64,000 bases of DNA from Lyophyllum atratum (taxonomy: Eukaryota > Basidiomycota > Agaricomycetes > Agaricales > Lyophyllaceae). Location of the stretch: the NCBI GenBank assembly GCA_014905825.1, contig JACGCN010000010.1, forward strand, positions 1,302,001-1,366,000, written 5' to 3'. The position numbers and the translations under genes were made by a program. Positions 11,916-23,840 of the stretch are shown in pieces; positions within the stretch are counted from its first letter, which is position 1, and the number at the start of each line of letters is the position of its first letter. A model generated the notes under the pieces. That model saw only the letters and a list, made by a program, of their open reading frames with translations. It had not been told where the DNA came from and made no database searches.

Positions 11916-14900
11916 ATGGAACTCGTCCCATTATCCAGGGCTCCATCGGCTCCCACAACCGTCGGCGGCGATGCTACCCTAGGAGACACCATTTCGCGAC
12001 ATGACAACGTATCCCGCGTCGATATTGACTCGCTAGACCCAGTTGGAGTGCAGGAGCTTCGCCGAACATTGACGCAGAACCATGCTGCACAGAAAGCCTT
12101 GGAGGAAAAATCCCATGGCTCTTTCGTGAGCTCTAATGCCACTCTCACCGGGATCACGGCTGGAGAGAAGCCATTCGACTTTGAGAAGACTGTTCGAGCC
12201 GTCGTTAGAAAGTGAGATAATATTTTTTTCAGGCTGTTCTAAAAATACTCACCCCATACTGTATTCAAGACGTGACGAAGCCAATATTCAATCAAGGACA
12301 CTTGGAGTCGTTTTTCGCGATCTCCAGGTCGTCGGGCTCGGCGCCGCGGACACTTACCAGCCCACCCTCGGCTCGCTTTTCAGCTACAAGAGTGTCTTGA
12401 ACTCCATTCAGGCAGCGCGCCACCCACCTGTTCGCAATATTCTTGATGGGTTTGAAGGTGTAGTTCAGCCCGGCCAAATGCTTCGTACGTCAATTAGATC
12501 TATTTTCTTCTCTCTTATACTGATGAATTTGCAGTTGTGTTGGGCCGACCTGGTTCGGGATGTTCGACATTTTTGAAGACTCTGGCTAACATGCGGGATG
12601 AATACCATGCCATCAACGGAGAAGTTCATTACGACTCGCTATCACCATCGGAGCTCCAAAAGCATTTTCGCGGGGACGTGCAGTATTGCCCTGAAGACGA
12701 CGTCCATTTCCCTTCCCTCACAGTCGAGCAGACGATCCAATTCGCAGGAAAAACGCGTGCCCCGCATGTGCGTGTCGGAAAAACCAGGGAAGAGTACACC
12801 AGTCTCCTGACGGACATCCTCTCGACTCTTTTCGGCTTGAGGCACGCCAAAAAGACGCCTGTGGGCGATGCTGCTATCCGTGGTGTTAGTGGAGGAGAAA
12901 AGAAACGCGTGTCCATCGCAGAAGCCTTCGCGACGAGAAGCTGTATCGGCGCCTGGGATAAGTGAGTGGCCACTTACAACCATCTCAGATGCATCCTCTT
13001 GATCTTACACTGTTTTTCTTTTTCTTTTTAGCTCGACCCGTGGTCTCGATTCCAGCACTGCCCTCGAATACGTGCGCGCTCTGCGTATCGCGACTGACAC
13101 CTTCAATACCAGCACTATTGTTTCCATCTACCAAGCCGGAGAGTCCCTTTACAGGCACTTCGACAAAGTATGTTTAATCTACGAAGGAAAGATGGCGTAC
13201 TTTGGCCCCGCAGGTCAGGCGAGACAATACTTCATAGACATGGGGTAAGCCTAATATACTTGCACATAAATATTCGACTGACCGATTGAATCGATTAGCT
13301 ACGAGCCTGCAAACCGTCAGACTACTGCGGATTTCTTGGTGTCTGTGACTGACCCCAATGGCCGGATTCAAAGGCCTGGCCTTAACTCTGTCCCCAGAAC
13401 GGCGGACGAAATGGCTGAATATTTCAAGAACTCCCTTCTAGGCCTGGCCAATAGGGAAGACATGGACGATTATATGTCCAAGTTTGTGGGCAAACCCAAG
13501 AGAGCATCCCAATATATCGAAAGCGCTCAGGCAGAACATGCTAAACATGTTCGTCCCGCTAGGTGAGCAGTGCACTAACAAGTGTCGTCCGAGTTCTGAC
13601 CTCCCACAAGTCCATATATGATAAGCATTCCTATGCAGGCGCGAGCTGTCATGCTCAGAAGAGTGCAGATCTTGCGGGGAAACATGCTCGCCGTGGGCTT
13701 GAATCTCTTGTCAGTTCACCTTCAAGATCCACCTCTGTGACCCTTCTGACCTCCCGGATCTAGCTCGTTCGTCTTCCAAGCTTTGATTGTCGGCAGTGTC
13801 TTTTTAAAGGCACCAGAGGCAACTTCGGCGTACTTCTCCCGTGGCGGTGTCCTGTTCTTGTGCGTTTGTTTCCATTGACTCAAAACATCGATGGTTGACA
13901 AGCTGTCTTCAGCGCATTACTCTTCGCTGCCCTAACAACCATGGCTGAGATTCCGGCGCTTTACGCGCAGCGTCCAATCGTCCACAGGCACAAGATTGCG
14001 GCTCTATATCATCCCTTCATCGAAGCCCTGGCCTTGACTCTGGTCGATGTTCCGATCACATTCGCCACCACGCTTGTGTTTGGAGTTATTTTGTACTTCA
14101 TGGTCGGTCTCCAACGCTCAGCTGTAAGTACACTTTCCTGCACATTCGGTACCGCCGGCTGATATATCTGCTTAGGGACAATTCTTGTGCGTTTTTTATA
14201 TATGCTGTAGTCTTTCTTGCGGAACTTGCACTGATTCACGTTACAGCATCTTCTTCCTCTTCATTTTCGCGATGTCGATCACGATGAAAGCTTGGTTCCG
14301 CGCAATCGCTGCAGCTTTCAAGTCTGAAGCATCCGCTCAAACCGTCGCAGGAATATCCATTCTCGCCTTGTCCATATATACCGGTCAGTCTACTCGAAAT
14401 TTCTTCCGTCTCAGCTGACGTCTAAACATGGAATAGGTTACTCAATCCCCAAACCTTCGATGATCGGAGCCATGAGGTGGATTACTTATATTAACGTACG
14501 TTTTTTCTATCCGCCAATGAATGCAGTCTGTTGATCTCTCGTCACTTTCAAGCCCCTTCGATACGGGTAACGTCGTTTTTCATCAACGTGTCTCCTCGCT
14601 AATACATGTCTTAGATTCGAGGCTATGTTGACGAATGAGTTCCGAACCCTCAATGGCACCTGTTCCACGCTGGTCCCTCAGGGACCCGGTTATGATGATG
14701 TTCCCCTGGCGCACAAAGTTTGTACGACCGTCGGATCTCGATCAGGAGAAGCGTTCGTGGATGGTGCTAGATTCGCTGAATTGTCGTATGGGTTTTCTTT
14801 CTCTCATACATGGATGGTGCGCCGCTTTCTGCCTATCTCTCCTGGTCGAAGCCTTACAATCCTTTCACTCAGAACTTCGGCATTCTGATCGCATTCGCCG

Positions 14901-17692
14901 TCGGGTTCATCTCGTTCCTGCTGATCTTTTCCGAGTTCAACACTTCTACCGCGAATGAGACACCCGTCGTGCTGTATAAACAAGGCACGAAATCCGCTGC
15001 ATCTGCGTCCGGGCCCGCCGACGAAGAGGCCCTGCAAGACGAAAAATCACTCGCTCCATCCCCAAGCAACGATGCCCTAGCCGAGGCCAACAAAGAAATG
15101 TCATCTCAGCCTCGGATGACTGACATCTTCTCCTGGCAACATGTCGATTACACAGTGCCTATCCCAGGGGAGGACGATAGGAAGCTCTTGTCGGATATCA
15201 CGGGATACGTTGCACCTGGCAAGTTGACTGCTCTGATGGGAGAGTCTGGTGCTGGCAAGACAACACTGCTGAACGTTCTGGCTCAACGTGTCAGTACCGG
15301 TGTCGTGGCTGGTGACATGTTCGTGAATGGTCAGGCCTTGCCCAGAGATTTCCAGTCACAAACGTACGTTTCCCTTCACGAAGCAAAGCTTACTTCTCGC
15401 TGATGTCTTCCCAATACAGAGGATACTGCCAACAAATGGACACACATATGCCGACGTCTACAGTCCGCGAAGCTCTCCTGTTCTCTGCCAAGCTCCGCCA
15501 GCCGGCCTCAGTCCCCCTCGCAGAAAAAGAGGCCTAGTAAGTTACAAACATCCACATCAAATGAATAACCTAACCTCCGTCACCCGGCAGCGTCGAAAAG
15601 TGCTTGAGAATGTGCGGTTTGGAAGCATACGGAGAGGCCGTAGTCGGCTCCCTGGGAATCGAGCACCGAAAGCGCACTACTATTGCTGTCGAACTCGCCG
15701 CCAAGCCTAAACTTCTCTTGTTCTTGGACGAACCGACGTCTGGCCTTGACTCTCAGAGCGCTTGGAGTATCATGTCCTTCCTGAGGAACCTGGCGGATAA
15801 CGGACAAGCCATCCTCTGCACGTATGTGCCCTCTCACCTCATCCCAATACATATCTGACTATCATCGTGTTTAGTATCCACCAGGTATCTAATTTCTCAA
15901 TTCTACGTCCATTACAGAACTTAATCATCCGATAACAGCCTTCTGCCGAGCTGTTCCAGGTGCGTTGCGCGGTTTGATTTTTTGAGTTTGCGAAATGGCT
16001 CATCTGCTTTTTCGTAGGTCTTTGATCGGATGCTACTATTGCGAAAGGGAGGCCAAACCGTGTATTTCGGTGATCTAGGGAAGAACGCGACCACTCTTAT
16101 CAGTTACTTTGAGAGAAACGGGTCTCGCGAATGCTTACCAGATGAGAATCCGTAAGCCCCTTTGCATCTCACTTGCCAATTCGCTGTAACCATTACCTAG
16201 TGCGGAATTTATGCTCGATGTCATTGGGGCGGGAGCCACAGCTACCAGTAACCAAAACTGGCACAACATCTGGCGTGCTTCAGACGAAGCGAAAAGGCTG
16301 CAAGTGGAAGTCACCAACATCCATACCGAAGGCCGTGACCGTCCTCCTGTTGAAGCCACGGTTCTTAGCGAGTTTGCGACGTCGTGGTTCAACCAGACAA
16401 CTCTACTTTTCAAGCGCAACGTGGAAGCATACTGGAGGGACCCCACGTATCTCATGGCCAAACTCGTCTTGAACGTCGTCGGGGGTCTTTTCATCGGATT
16501 TACGTTTTGGAATTCGAAGAATACGCAACAAGGAACCCAAAATAAGCTTTTCGTTCGTGTTCTTCTGTCTCATCCCGGATACCAGGGCTGACATAGACCC
16601 CTCAGGCTATTTTCATGGCCACCATCCTGAGGTACTATCGCTCATCAAGTTTGCTGTCCGAATTTACTCTGACCATATCTATGTTTATAGTGTCCCGCTA
16701 TCAAATCAACTCCAGGTCCCTTTCATCGCTACACGATCAATCTACGAAATTCGCGAGCGGCCGAGCCGGATGTACAGCTGGACCGCCCTCATCACGTCAC
16801 AGATTCTGATCGAATTGCCCTGGAATATCTTGGGCTCTACACTTTTGTACTTCTGCTGGTACTGGACCGTCGGATTCGACTCCTCACGCGCAGGCTACAC
16901 ATATCTTATGCTTGGTATCATATATCCGCTGTATTACACAACTATTGGGCAGGTACGCGCCGCCCCTTTTCCGAGTCGGATTACGATACTGATCGACTAT
17001 ACAAGGCTGTTGCGGCGATGGCTCCCAATGCAGAGATTGCAGCACTTCTGTTCTCCGCCTTATTCTCCTTCGTCATCATGTTGTAAGTCCTGAAGCGATT
17101 ATCACATATCTAGCCTCTAACTATTCCTTCAGCAACGGTGTTCTTCAGCCTTTCAGCCAGTTAGGCTGGTGGCGGTGGATGTACGTTCAAACAAGTAATC
17201 TTGGTCGCTCAGACGCACTTACAACCTATCTTCCCCCTCAAGGTATCGCCTTTCACCCTTTACATACCTCGTCGAGGGTCTTCTCGGACAGGCCATCGGC
17301 CGCCAGGACCTTCGATGCTCCCCCATCGAATTTGTCACTCTTAGTCCTCCGTCTGGACAGACGTGCGGGCAGTATCTCAATGCATTCATATCCGGTGCAG
17401 GTGGCTACCTGACCAATCCCGAAGCTTCCTCCGAATGTAATTTCTGCAGCGTTAGCTCCAGCGATCAATTCCTTGCTCGGGCTTTCAACATCTTCTACGA
17501 TCATCGCTGGCGTGATATGGGCTTTATGTGCGCCTTCATCGTGTTCAACGTGAGTCTTGTTTCTTTTTAGATATGACTATGAAGTCTGATAGAATCCTGT
17601 AGATCGTTTGCATTTATCTCCTCACCTATCTGTTCCGCATCCGTACGGGTAGCCTGATTCCATCATTCAAGAGGTCACCCAAGAAAGCATAA
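11916..17692 (+). CDS. PDR-type ABC transporter (ABCG, full size)
   Basis: Plasma-membrane pleiotropic-drug-resistance efflux pump with the order NBD1-TMD1-NBD2-TMD2. The start at 11916 gives [14 protein letters not shown] and the usual [13 protein letters not shown] lead. NBD1 has the degenerate Walker A ([12 protein letters not shown]), the Q-loop block [13 protein letters not shown], signature [10 protein letters not shown] and the Walker B region [17 protein letters not shown], spliced through AA|C. TMD1 includes YFSRGGVLF and [20 protein letters not shown]2 has canonical Walker A ([12 protein letters not shown]), signature [19 protein letters not shown] and [19 protein letters not shown]2 ends with [17 protein letters not shown], a Cys-rich loop (SSECNFCS) and [12 protein letters not shown]. 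It has around twenty short introns. The asymmetric NBD1 is normal for the family. No break was found. Substrates are unknown. Confidence 0.92.
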
Positions 17693-17814
17693 TTTATCAG
17701 TTCATCTTATATACAACATTAATGAGCTTAATGGCACGACTACCCACTACTCACAACCACTACCACATAATACCCAGGTTACACATATAGACTTACTGGC
17801 ACTAGAACGAAATG

Positions 17815-17820
17815 AATAAA
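17815..17820 (+). terminator. AATAAA polyadenylation signal of the PDR transporter
   Basis: AATAAA lies 123 nt after the stop codon of the transporter, on the same strand. Fungal poly(A) signals are loose, so this is a candidate only. Confidence 0.35.
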
Positions 17821-18112
17821 TATTTAGATTCAGATTGAGCGTCTCGCCTTCGAGTTTGGAGAAGACTCAGAGAATATAAACTAGGGTAATGGGTGTTCCC
17901 TTGTTCCCTATGTGCTTCGACCAAATTCTCATTTTACATACTTCTACGTGATTGTAGAAACGGAATACACGAATTAGTTTTCAAGCATTGGTCTTCCGGA
18001 GACTCCAAGACGTAGGACAAGCGCGATAGGAATAGAATCCCCTGTCCTCGATTCTTCTGCCAAAAACCTCTAGTAACGCGTCTGCCGAGGGAACTGTCCC
18101 ATCCTCCATCAT

Positions 18113-19361
18113 CTACACCTCCAACACTGATCGCTTCGTCTCGAGAAGAGGGGAATTCCTCGCTATTTCCTCCGGCTTGTCCATCACCATAGCCCTAGAC
18201 GGTGCTAGAAGACGCGTTATCCATCTTGGGTGTAGCTCGCTGTCGCGTACCGAAGGTGAAGCGCTTGCCGTTCGAAGGGAAGCTTGTGTCGGTGTGGTCT
18301 TGTGAGACCCTGGGTCCGATTCTACCTCAGCATCTGACTTGGGTTCATATTTGCAATATCTTCGGTCGGTGTGTGCCACGCCAGGAAAGAAAGACGCGTA
18401 AGGGATAGAAACGCATGGTTCGGACGGGATCTGGGAGAAACTATGAGCGGGCGGAGACGAAGCCTTTAGCAGCATAGTGGGGCTGGGTTTGCGTTCTGCT
18501 GAGGAGGAAGGTGGGGTCGGCATGGGCGTAATTGGGTGAATGGGATACGCAGCAGGTCCGGATGATATTGGAACGATGTGTGGAATGACCGAGATTCGCG
18601 AAAAGAACCGGGTCATGCGGCTGTTGCCTAGTCTTTCATTGGCGGTAGGTGTATTTGGGATGGGGCTGAGGGAGCGTGGAGACGCGCGATTACTTCCAGT
18701 CGTATCGATAAACCTGCCGCGTGACCGCCGACGCATCCACGCAATGAGGGTCTTTTTCTCCGACTGGTCCAAGACTCCGCCTGCTTCTGTATCGACGAAC
18801 TCTGTAGGAGCGAGATTCGAGGTCCGAGATGTGGGATCGGGGGGTTTGAGGAACAGTGGGAACAGGTGGAAGTATGAGAATGCTGCTAACAAGACGCCTA
18901 TCAAGACAATCCCCGCGACTAAGTTGAAATTGTTACTAGGTCGTCCCTGGGACGAAATTAGTCATGGTCAAGGCTTACTAGCAATTCCGTTGAGGTAATT
19001 GTCATAAGGAACACTCTGGCTATACACTGTGGTAGTGAAAGGGGTTCCCTCGGAAGCGCTCCGGTATGAGGTCGACATACTGAGGGACCTTGCGGTGAGA
19101 GCGTTGCGTGTTGGGCCTGAGTGACGGGGCTGGAGGGGACCTGGAAGCCACAAGGAGCAGAGGAGAACCCAAAGACTCGTAGTGCCGGATGGCGATGGCT
19201 GACCATCAGCGGCTACAGAAGTTGGAAGCTGGAGGCTGACTTACTTCTGTTGAATTGGGTGAGACTCAGCCACCGCCGCCAAAGACTGAGTAGCTCTCGC
19301 AGGATGAAACTATGATGATAACACCTAGCTGCAAATGCTGAACGAATTTCGCAAACCTCAT
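18113..19361 (-). CDS. Uncharacterised single-pass membrane protein
   Basis: The 3' exon (about 18113-18940) is clearly coding. It reads NNFNLVAGIVLIGVLLAAF, SYFHLFPLFLK (one membrane span), then a 230-residue Ser/Pro/Arg-rich cytosolic tail with no enzyme motif. Upstream sequence has a candidate start MRFAKFVQHLQLGV at 19361 and an exon with GTPFTTTVYSQSVPYDNYLN. A partial duplicate at 23841-24488 conserves that exon as GTPFDATVYGQNIP, which supports it. With the obvious donor (18978) the join into the membrane exon is out of frame in this copy, so either the exon model is wrong or the gene is damaged. The start is therefore uncertain. The type is a small ectodomain, one TM and a long disordered tail. 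No function is assigned. Confidence 0.5.
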
Positions 19362-20267
19362 TGTGGAAAAGAGCGGCACCGAACAAAAAGGTTGATTGGC
19401 GATAATGAGGTTATAAGCAGGTAGAATCCGATGGACTCTAGTATATATGGCCTCCACCAGGCAGAGTGGGGGCAACGGCGTTAACGAGTCAAACACCAGC
19501 ATCCAGACCATCCAGAACAGCGTGAAGAATACCCCATCAAGCACGACTACCAGTGATTCCGGATCTGCGGTTTGAACATAGTTATTTGCGCAGCATTTCG
19601 CGTTATATCACAATCCGCCGTCGCCGACGTTGGAACGTGTAGATCAGGAGTACCATGATGATGGGACCGAACGAGTGGAGAGGGAAAAGGAGGAAGAGTT
19701 TAATCCGTCTACGCTGAGCAATGTTTCCTCAGAAGTCATGGAATTTAGTGGTGCCGAATTGCCTAGATAACAAGCCGGGATCAGGTCATGAGCCCCTCTT
19801 GCAAGGCGCTCTTTGGCCTCAGGTGGTAAGAAAGCGACTCAGCTCTTCGAATCCGGGTTTCAGTGTGGTTGTGCTGTAGAACGAGGACTCAGGAGGGGCT
19901 GAATGCTCATCAGCAAGTCAAGGGCTCGTGGACATCTCAGGAGTGTTTTAATGATCAATGTAGCATGTTATTGAAAGCTTACAATAGCCCGTACAGGAAT
20001 TGACGCGGTCTATGACGAGAGGGAGCGCGACGGACGTCCTCGCTGTTTGAGCGGTCTTGGCCGAAGCCCTTTAAGTTTCACAAATTCAGGTGGCGGAGCC
20101 CGAATACCCTGATCCGATTGATGAGACGGCTTGTACCGAACCTAGTACGGTTCTGGTCAAGTTCTGGTTGCTTTTCAGGCGTTAGGTTCCCAGCATGAAC
20201 TTGTATCACTCCTGGCAACAGAAGTGGCTCGTGCATAGCGCGTCAACTCTGCATCATTCCCATACTC
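19362..20267. other. Intergenic between divergent genes
   Basis: About 900 bp. The first ~135 bp (to 19497) are shared with the partial duplicate at 24.4 kb and probably include the promoter of the membrane-protein gene. The remainder shows no frame longer than chance. Confidence 0.5.
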
Positions 20268-21556
20268 ATGTCGAGTATTCCTTCTACGTCGAACATCCTC
20301 TTTCCTCAGAGTATAATTCAGAGAAGACTTGACCTTTTCGATGGAAAGTTGTTCGAGGATAACGGTGAACAGCTTTGGGCAACCTACCAACCTTTTCTAC
20401 TCTCTCGTGGATACAGGTTGCGCCCCCGATACGATCCAAACTGGGTCCCGAGTTGGCAAAGGTTAGGCAAGCCGATTAAATACCTCCATCGTTTTGAAGA
20501 CGCGATTCTTCCCAAGGCGAGTATGCCGAGTTTTGTATTTTCTGCCAAAAATAACGAGCCATTATATAGAAAAACGACCTTCTTGACGCGGTTCGCGTGT
20601 CAGATGGCCGTAAGGTTGTATTGAAGCGGGTCATGACCTGTACAGAAGAGATTCCCATCGCCCGTTACTTGTCATCTGAACCTTTATTGTCGGACCCAAG
20701 AAATAAAGCAGTACCCGTTTTGGACACTCTTCCTCTTCCTGACGACGACACTTCTGCATTGATTGTTATGCCACTTTTGTTTCCTATGGATATGCTGCCT
20801 TTTCGACGCGTTGGGGAGTTCGCTGAGGCTGTACGTCAGTATCTTCAGGTTTGTCATTTCTCAATTGATCAATTTCTGGATACTTACTATCCACACAGGG
20901 CCTTCAGTTCATGCATGAGCATAACATCGCTCACAGGTTCTCTACCTCTTCCTCGTAGTGATCCCCGAGCTGATGTCTATCATAGAGACCCTTGCCACTT
21001 CAACCTAATGATGGATGCCTCAGAACTTATACCTGAAGGCTTCCATTTTTTGCGATCCAGAACGTACGACGGAGTCAACGCTTGGTCTGAATGGCGTGAA
21101 CGTGGCTCATGTAAATCTCTACGTTACTACTTCATTGACTTTGGGCTGTCACGGCGCTATTCTGCCAACACAAACATCCGGGATGTTGGAATCTGGGGTC
21201 AGGATAAATCTTTTCCAGAACGATCATCGACCATCCCCTACGACCCCTTCAAGACGGACATATATCAGCTGGGTAATTTTATCCTCGAAATTAGTATGGT
21301 GAGGAGTCTAATAACTCGTATAATCTGCTCTTTAATGATGTCTTAATAGGAATATGATGGTCTCGAATACTTTCAGAAGATTGGGAAGGCTATGACAAGA
21401 CCCAGACCAGAGGATCGGCCCTCCATATCAGAGATGTCGAAAAAAGTTGATGGCCTCAGTAAACGGCAACTCAAGCGCCGTGTCTGGACCAAGTTCAACC
21501 CCTTTATAATGCGATTTCTCATTCAATTTTGCGGAAAGCAATACTCCATATGGTGA
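20268..21556 (+). CDS. Kinase-like domain protein (Agaricomycete family)
   Basis: Protein-kinase-fold protein of a family widespread in mushrooms; five exons (20268-20516, 20570-20848, 20899-20936, 20986-21298, 21350-21556) give 361 residues. Visible parts are the N-lobe strand DGRKVVLKRV with the putative ATP lysine, ALIVMPLLFPMDM as hinge, GLQFMHEHNIAHRDPCHFN as catalytic loop, YYFIDFGLSRRY with a DFG motif, DIYQLGNFILEIS as helix F, and RPRPEDRPSISEM near the end. The loop has HRD and the Asn but Cys where HRDxK kinases carry Lys, and no glycine-rich loop is evident, so activity is doubtful. The first intron appears to use a GC donor (aag|gcgagt). The stop is TGG TGA at 21554-21556. Confidence 0.75.
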
Positions 21557-21835
21557 GTTATCATGATTGAGCGACACAGGCTGAATGACTCATAAAAACA
21601 TGCTTGGAGGATAGATTTCGCCATCCTGTTGAGCTTTCCCATTCGCTTCCTCCAGTTTAATGTGGTCCGTGCGACTTGACATGGGCATCCATTGTCAGTC
21701 TCATCTTTATTTCAAGTATATTACCTCTTCGGTCCCCATCGGGAACTGGTTTTGCGGATTAGAGACCAATCTATCGAATGTCGACGCAGATCTATCTGAA
21801 TGGACTCACACATCTTGATTTACTTCGGCGTACCC

Positions 21836-22712
21836 TCACCCTTCGCAAACGCATCCTGACTCAACATCCCTCGTGTCCCGTACCGTTACGGTCAGATCGT
21901 CGGTGTCATCTGAGGATGGCTTCCCTATACTCTTATCCCGCCTTCGCAAACGCATCCTGACTTAAGATGCGGAGCGATCACCGCATCCTCGTGTCTTTAC
22001 AAATCTGTGATATGTGCGTTACTAGTAGGTTTGAGAAGGATGGCAATAATGATCATCCCGATCACGATCAAGACTGCTGCGGTACTACTATACCATTTCT
22101 TAGAAGCCGAACTTTATGTGGATGTGCCTACATGTGAGCAACCTTCCGGATAACCGAGTCCCGCTGCCATACCACTTGAGGGTTTCTCGAAGAACACATA
22201 GTCGTTGTGGCATCTTACGGGACACGTTCGACAAGGACGTGACGCCCTAACGTGCTCCAGCTTTTGGTTCGAACCACCGGCGTGGCTAGAGACGCATTGT
22301 GTGTTGATTATGAGGAAGAAATTCCGGAAGTCCAAAGGATAGCACCGCCCTCCTCCATCTTGATCATCAAGATATTACTCCATAGGCGATGGCAGGAAGG
22401 AGAGTCGGCGTCATTATGAGTGATATAGGAAGGGGACATCAAGATATCAGCACCCGCAGTGACGGAGTGACTTACCGACTGCGGGATCAACGTTATCAAC
22501 ACCTGTGCCTATAATTGGAACCTAGCTCTATTAGGTTATGAATCTGGTCATCAGACTTACTCGAGTAGTGTGGCGTAACGCAAGATTCGCAAGCTACCTA
22601 CGACCGCCGTGATAATATGATCGACACAGCACAATATCGACTCATATCGACACTGGGACCCACAAGTCGTGCGAATCCTAAACCTAGCTTCAACAAGCCC
22701 TAGACCCTTAGC
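21836..22712 (+). repeat. Dispersed repeat, copy A
   Basis: About 880 bp found again, inverted, at 61995-62965 (copy C) and in part at 61408-61674 (copy B). Shared landmarks are cgcaaacgcatcctgact, which occurs twice about 105 bp apart, the stretch tgatcatcccgatcacgatc, and gtgtggcgtaacgcaagatt. One frame conserved between A and C reads LRRMAIMIIPITIKTAAVLL and stops after CEQPSG in both copies. A second, opposite-strand frame reads CVDHIITAVVGSLRILRYAT. The copies look like remnants of one gene-bearing element or a duplicated gene. No terminal inverted repeat or target-site duplication was identified. Confidence 0.7.
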
Positions 22713-22999
22713 GCTCCTGAGTGCAGCACTTCGCGCTGGAGACGGTGTATATGGACTTCTCGAACGACTGGATTGGGCTGCCTGTCGCGTGTACTCGCCA
22801 AAGGGGTACTAGAAGGCTGATTTTAGACGCGCATTCCTCTTGTGGAGACTCGGTGGTCAACACCACACCGTGACCTCCATTCCGTTAAAAGGCAGCCAAC
22901 TTTTTGCTCTTGTTCTCCAACCCACCCAACCCACCGACCTCGTCCTCCTGAGCATCCTCGTCTCTTCTGAGCATCCTCGCTTACAGCCATTCTCCAACA

Positions 23000-23209
23000 A
23001 TGCACTCATCCACCACCACCTTCACCTCCGGCGTCCTCGTCGCCTCTACTCTCTGCGCGTCGCACCAGTCTTCATCGTCAGCCGCGACGACCACCATGAG
23101 ACACGAAGCCGGCGGCGCGAGCTCGTGTATCAACCACAGCTCGGGCCCCCAATGCTGCCATTGCGGCTATCGCGGCGGCAGCCATTCTGATGTCTGCCCC
23201 TTCAAGTAA
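23000..23209 (+). CDS. Small Cys-rich peptide with CCHCG motif
   Basis: A 69-residue single-exon frame. A Ser/Thr-rich N-terminus (MHSSTTTFTSGVLVASTLCA) with only a weak hydrophobic stretch is followed by a compact Cys/His block, GPQCCHCGYRGGSHSDVCPF, at the C-terminus. The spacing C-C-H-C-G-x-R-G-x2-H-x3-C-P-F looks like a tiny zinc-binding module. Similar short C-terminal blocks occur in hypothetical proteins of basidiomycetes as far as I recall, but I can name no characterised family. It sits alone between repeats. A CT-rich stretch upstream (about 22920-22990) is consistent with a promoter or leader. Confidence 0.5.
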   Translation: MHSSTTTFTSGVLVASTLCASHQSSSSAATTTMRHEAGGASSCINHSSGPQCCHCGYRGGSHSDVCPFK

Positions 23210-23840
23210 CCCTTTGCACCACGCGCCCGGTACGTTTTGTTTCGCCTTGTCTCGTGCCGCACGCGCTCATCGATATCTTCTGACCTGTGTTCATACCCAG
23301 TCATTCGTTGCTCATCACTGTCCTAATGCTCTCGACCTCGCCAACCGCTATTAATCGCGGCCACCTGCCGCATATCTATTGTACATCATCTGCCAGAATC
23401 GCATAGTCCTTGTAGGATGGGGAGGGGAGGGGAAAAGGAGGATCGGAGGAGATACCTGTACGAGTCATCCGAGGAGGGGGATGAAGTCATCCTTCTAGTA
23501 GTAATAGTAGTACCTTGTATCACCATGTTTCGTCCATAGTCTACATTTATCGTCATTTTTTCCAGAATCCATTCTTGACCATCTTAATATTGATAAGATA
23601 TATACGCGTGACAATTCGCTGCTAAGCCCCGGCTGGACGAACCCCAACCCGTCAGTCGAATGCGGCCGATAATGCATACCATAGCCTCGGGATACCCTCA
23701 ATCGAAGCTGCTCGCAAGCATGTACGTATTCCACCAATCACCGCGTGGCCGGGAATGCCCAGTAGCATGATGACTGAAATGAAATCTAACCTTGCGTTGT
23801 GTCAATGCTTCGCCGCACCGTTACCTCGCAGCCTCGAAGA
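23210..23840. other. Gene-free stretch
   Basis: Includes a purine-rich block (23420-23485, gggga-type runs) and no recognisable frame. It ends where the partial gene duplicate begins. Confidence 0.5.

Noticed and set aside
19846..19865. tcgaatccgggt, which resembles part of a tRNA
   Set aside because: No cloverleaf, A box or acceptor stem could be paired around it.
21836..21965. Twofold cgcaaacgcatcctgact repeat considered as CRISPR-like
   Set aside because: There are only two units about 105 bp apart in a eukaryotic repeat, and the same pair recurs in copy C as part of the element.
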